Assembly: GCA_018648945.1 (NCBI GenBank)
Contig: JABGQJ010000306.1
Location: 1-8,658, forward strand
Length of the DNA: 8,658 nucleotides
Direction of reading: 5' to 3'
From: Victivallales bacterium
GTDB taxonomy: Bacteria > Verrucomicrobiota > Lentisphaeria > Oligosphaerales > Lenti-02
The position numbers were made by a program, and so were the translations under genes. This document shows positions 5,794-8,658 of the stretch, in pieces. Under the pieces are notes generated by a model, which ran no database searches, was not told where the DNA came from, and saw nothing but the letters and a program-made list of their open reading frames with translations. How positions within the stretch are numbered: position 1 is the stretch's first letter; the number at the start of each line of letters is the position of its first letter.

Positions 5794-8658
5794 ATGAAGA
5801 CAGCCTTTCTTGCCTTCGTCGCCCTTGCCATGCAGATCGCCAGTGCCGGTGTCGCGGCGTGCCGGGTGGACGTGACCCCCTCGGGCGCCAGCTTCGACGA
5901 GAAGCCCAAGGCTGTAGTCGTGGGGCAAGCTCCCGGTGCCGCGATCTCGGCGTCCAGCGGTAACCGGGGCGACTGGGGTGTTGGCTTCGGCGCGACTGCC
6001 GCCAAGCCCCATGGCACGGGGTTCTTCCTCACCAAGGGCGTCGGCATCCCTAGTCTCAACGAGCTGCTGCCGCAGAACAAGCGTGGCTGCATGGGAACGG
6101 GGGCGAAGCTGACGACCAAGCAAGGCAGCACCTTCACCGGGGGGCTCTGGGTCTGCGGAGCCACGGCCAACGGTGGTGCGGAGGCCAACTACGATTTCGG
6201 ATTCGCCTATTTCCCCTTCTCCGAAGGCTGGATCGGCGGGCACATCGCGGGCAACGGCAAGGAGCTGCTGGCCAGTGCCAATCTGCCCAAGGGAACGACG
6301 ATCACGCTGACCCCCAGCGGCGCGCTGGCCGGCGAGATTCTGCTCAAGATGCCGGGCATCGACTCCCTAGAGGACGGCATGCTCTTCACCGTGCCCGAGG
6401 CGAATGGCGACGACTGCACGGCGGTCGGGCCGCTGCCCGACGGCAGTGCCTGGTACCTGCGGGTGGCCGACGAGGACCACAACTTCAATCAAGAACAGCG
6501 CGTGCCCGTCGGCTTCGTCTTCGTCCCCTACGGTCTGCCCGGCCTGGTGGGTGGTCGAATCGGCGAGGACGGCTCGGTGCTCAATGCCAGCGGCGACTTC
6601 GCGGCCCGGCGGGTAGCAGGCGGCCGTTACGAGATCTTCATCCCGGGCAAGAGCGACCAGGATGGCACCCTTCTGGTGCAGATCACCAAGCTCAACCCCA
6701 CCGGCGTCGAGGACAACGCCATGGCCTGGGCCTACGATGCCAAGGCCTGTGGCGGGCGGGGCGGCTTTGTCGTGGAGTCCTACGACCAGCCCCCCTTTGC
6801 CAACCAGGACGTGAAGTTCTGCTTTGCCTTCATCCCCTACGAGAACGATCTGCGGGGTGAGATTCCCGTCCGCAAATCCTCCTTTGTCGCGCGCAAGACG
6901 TGGACCGAGAGCATGCTGGCTGCGCGCGAAGGCCTGGCCAAGGAGGCGGCCAGCACGAAGACCTTCCAGCCCTGGTTCGGCCCGACCCTGCGGCAGAAGA
7001 CGCCTCCCATCCCCGTGTCCCGCGCCCTGGGCGGCGCGCGGCGCCTGTGGTTGATCGCGGAGTCTCTGGACGGCAAGGGCGGCGACCATGCGGCCTGGGC
7101 CGATGCCCGCTTCACACTTGCCGATGGCACGACTCGCCGCCTGGTGGACGCCAAGTGGCTCTACGATGGCGTGGGCTACGGCAAGTTGGAGAAACGGGCC
7201 GTGAAGCTGGCCGGCAAGCCCTTTGCCGATGGTGTGTTCGCCCATGCGCCAAGTGCATTGCTGGTGGAGGTCCCCGAGGGCGCGGTGCGCTTCGATGCGA
7301 CGGTGGGGCTCGATGCCGGGGCAAACGACAAGGCGAGCGTGCGCTTCGTGGTGACCAACCGACGCGACCGGATTCCCCCGTGGCGCGAAACCTACCTGCC
7401 GGTTCTGCGGGCCGCGTTCCCGCGCGAGATGGGGCGGCTACAGGACGCAGTGGCGGGCAATGGCGGACTACGCGAGTTCCGCTTCGCGGCCTGCGAGCCG
7501 CAACTCACGGCCGGGCTTGCCGAACTCAGGAACGAGCTTGGGCGTTTTGCCGACCGCGTCCCCGACGCGCCAAAGGGCTCCCTGCGCGAACTGCTTGCGA
7601 GCTTCGAGAAGGCAACGCACCTGCTGGATCGCCTGGCGGGGCTGCGGGCGAAGGCCTGGGAGGCCGTGCCGCAGCTGGGCGAGGTCCTGGACTACCCGAA
7701 GTTCAGCCAGGACGCGCTGCGGAGCAAGCTGGCCCGCATTCGCCAGGACCAACCCACTACGGGTACGGATGCGGTCGCCCGCGAGAAACTGGTAGAAGCG
7801 GCACATCTGGAGTGCGTGGCGGTCTTCGGCGAGGCGCTGGACGGCAAGGAACTTGCCACGGAACGCCTGGCCCATGTGGCCGATGGTCTCCAGGAAGTGG
7901 CCGAGTGGGCCGACCGGGCGCTCGGCTGGACCGCCTACCATGGCGACAATCATCGCAGCTCAGTCAGCCGCGAGACCATGCCCAGCGGATTGACCCTGGC
8001 GTGGTCGCGCCGGCCCATGGCCCCCCCCGCTCCCGCCTGGCCGCCGCCGCGCGTGGACAATCCCTCGGCCGGCCACTACGGGCTGGAAGCAACCCTCACC
8101 TACGACCGGGCCTACCAGCCAGTCATGGCTCAGGGGCGGGCCGTGTTCGCCGCCCACGCCACCGATGCCGTCGTCTGTCTGGATATGGCCACGGGGGGCG
8201 AGCTCTGGCGCACACCACTTGAGGGGCCGCCGCGACTGGCGCCGACCCTCGCGCACGGGCGGGTCTATGTCGGCTGCGACGATGGGTTCCTCTACTGTCT
8301 AGACTTCACGACCGGCGCGGTGCAGTGGCGCTACCGGGCCGGCGATGACGATCAGCGCATGATGGGCAACGGCCGGGTCATCAGCCAGTGGCCGCTGCGC
8401 TGCGGCGTCTGCGTGGACGACGGGATCGCCTACGTCTGTGCCGGGCTGTTCCCCAAGCTGGGGACCTACCTCTGCGCCGTGGATGCGCGCACCGGCAAGG
8501 AAATCTGGAAGCAACGGCTCAAGGTGTCTCCGCAGGGCTACATGCTGGCCTCGCCGGCACGTCTGTTCGTACCAACCGGTCGGACCCCATACCAGGTCTT
8601 CGACCGGCGCACGGGGAAGCATCTGGGGGGTATGGGGCGGACGCAATCCTGGGGCAAG
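5794..8658 (+). CDS. Large secreted NPCBM and PQQ-type beta-propeller protein, 3' end outside window
   Basis: 955 codons are open from the ATG at 5794 to the right edge. AGGA lies 6 nt upstream. Residues 1-22 form a Sec signal peptide (MKTAFLAFVALAMQIASAG), so it is probably exported. About 24-349 is a beta-rich, glycine-rich region with two tandem units of about 104 residues (143-246 and 247-349), each ending F-x-F-x-P-Y, preceded by a segment ending FAYFPF (137-142); I do not recognise this domain. About 412-520 is an NPCBM-like carbohydrate-binding module (RLWLIAESLDGKGGDHAAWAD; KPFADGVFAHAPSAL). About 540-710 is a charged helical linker. GDNHRSSVSRE (717-727) is typical of the lead-in to PQQ-like propellers. 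Blades follow with D-x-x-T-G-x-x-x-W signatures: 797-805, 837-845 and 897-905. The propeller fold does not by itself mean PQQ binding. A role in extracellular carbohydrate recognition or scaffolding is inference. The gene lies 82 bp after rfbB with no clear promoter between. Confidence 0.85.
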   Translation, partial: MKTAFLAFVALAMQIASAGVAACRVDVTPSGASFDEKPKAVVVGQAPGAAISASSGNRGDWGVGFGATAAKPHGTGFFLTKGVGIPSLNELLPQNKRGCMGTGAKLTTKQGSTFTGGLWVCGATANGGAEANYDFGFAYFPFSEGWIGGHIAGNGKELLASANLPKGTTITLTPSGALAGEILLKMPGIDSLEDGMLFTVPEANGDDCTAVGPLPDGSAWYLRVADEDHNFNQEQRVPVGFVFVPYGLPGLVGGRIGEDGSVLNASGDFAARRVAGGRYEIFIPGKSDQDGTLLVQITKLNPTGVEDNAMAWAYDAKACGGRGGFVVESYDQPPFANQDVKFCFAFIPYENDLRGEIPVRKSSFVARKTWTESMLAAREGLAKEAASTKTFQPWFGPTLRQKTPPIPVSRALGGARRLWLIAESLDGKGGDHAAWADARFTLADGTTRRLVDAKWLYDGVGYGKLEKRAVKLAGKPFADGVFAHAPSALLVEVPEGAVRFDATVGLDAGANDKASVRFVVTNRRDRIPPWRETYLPVLRAAFPREMGRLQDAVAGNGGLREFRFAACEPQLTAGLAELRNELGRFADRVPDAPKGSLRELLASFEKATHLLDRLAGLRAKAWEAVPQLGEVLDYPKFSQDALRSKLARIRQDQPTTGTDAVAREKLVEAAHLECVAVFGEALDGKELATERLAHVADGLQEVAEWADRALGWTAYHGDNHRSSVSRETMPSGLTLAWSRRPMAPPAPAWPPPRVDNPSAGHYGLEATLTYDRAYQPVMAQGRAVFAAHATDAVVCLDMATGGELWRTPLEGPPRLAPTLAHGRVYVGCDDGFLYCLDFTTGAVQWRYRAGDDDQRMMGNGRVISQWPLRCGVCVDDGIAYVCAGLFPKLGTYLCAVDARTGKEIWKQRLKVSPQGYMLASPARLFVPTGRTPYQVFDRRTGKHLGGMGRTQSWGK
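6220..6531 (+). repeat. Protein-level tandem repeat, unit A (residues 143-246)
   Basis: The unit opens with GWIGGHIAGNGKELLAS and closes with NFNQE then VGFVFVPY. It aligns end to end with unit B. The similarity is visible in protein only, not at DNA level, so the duplication is old. Confidence 0.55.
6532..6840 (+). repeat. Protein-level tandem repeat, unit B (residues 247-349)
   Basis: The unit opens with GLVGGRIGEDGSVLNAS and closes with FANQD then VKFCFAFIPY. Shared positions with unit A include the GG-x-I turn, G-x-x-L-x-AS, an E-D pair mid-unit and the terminal F-x-F-x-P-Y strand. The length is 103 residues against 104 in unit A. Confidence 0.55.

Noticed and set aside
6367..7245. 292-codon minus-strand frame
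   Set aside because: It is antisense to the propeller protein's NPCBM region, with no start signals or motifs.
6900..8222. 440-codon plus-strand frame overlapping the propeller protein
   Set aside because: Its translation is dominated by Arg, Gly and Pro, as expected for a +1 shadow of GC-rich coding DNA, and it starts inside a gene with clear NPCBM and propeller motifs.
1..8658. CRISPR array, tRNA, rRNA, insertion sequence or phage attachment site
   Set aside because: No regularly spaced direct repeats, no cloverleaf or rRNA signatures, and no transposase or integrase motifs were seen on either strand.

Overview
The window is GC-rich, densely coding bacterial DNA. It carries no rRNA, tRNA or recognisable mobile gene that would fix the taxon. 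The protein mix is a sialidase/BNR-type secreted protein, a DUF4838 protein, a DUF1080 (3-keto-disaccharide hydrolase-like) protein, and a large secreted NPCBM plus PQQ-type beta-propeller protein. Such families are typical of free-living polysaccharide degraders of the PVC group (Planctomycetota, Lentisphaerota, Verrucomicrobiota) or of Armatimonadota/Hydrogenedentota-like lineages. That assignment is inference from gene content only.

Layout: there are two divergent blocks. The left block reads on the minus strand. From right to left it holds a DUF1080 protein (4491 to 3841), a 416-bp non-coding gap with small palindromic repeats, a signal-peptide-bearing DUF4838 protein (3424 to 1163), and a signal-peptide-bearing sialidase-like protein (1094 to beyond the left edge). 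The last two are 68 bp apart and probably form one transcription unit. The right block reads on the plus strand and holds a dTDP-glucose 4,6-dehydratase (4674 to 5711) and, 82 bp later, a large secreted multidomain protein that runs off the right edge (5794 to beyond 8658). The 182 bp between 3841-4491 and 4674-5711 is a divergent promoter region.

How they fit together: the left block looks like a small glycan-degradation or glycan-sensing set, with two exported proteins plus one apparently cytoplasmic DUF1080 enzyme. The dehydratase makes dTDP-4-keto-6-deoxyglucose for cell-surface sugars and stands without its usual rmlA/C/D partners in the window. The propeller protein combines an unassigned N-terminal pair of about 104-residue repeats, an NPCBM carbohydrate-binding module, a helical linker and PQQ-type propeller blades.

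The least explained items are that N-terminal repeat domain and the pair of oppositely oriented palindromic elements in the 3425-3840 gap. I did not find convincing evidence of a wholly new multi-gene system.
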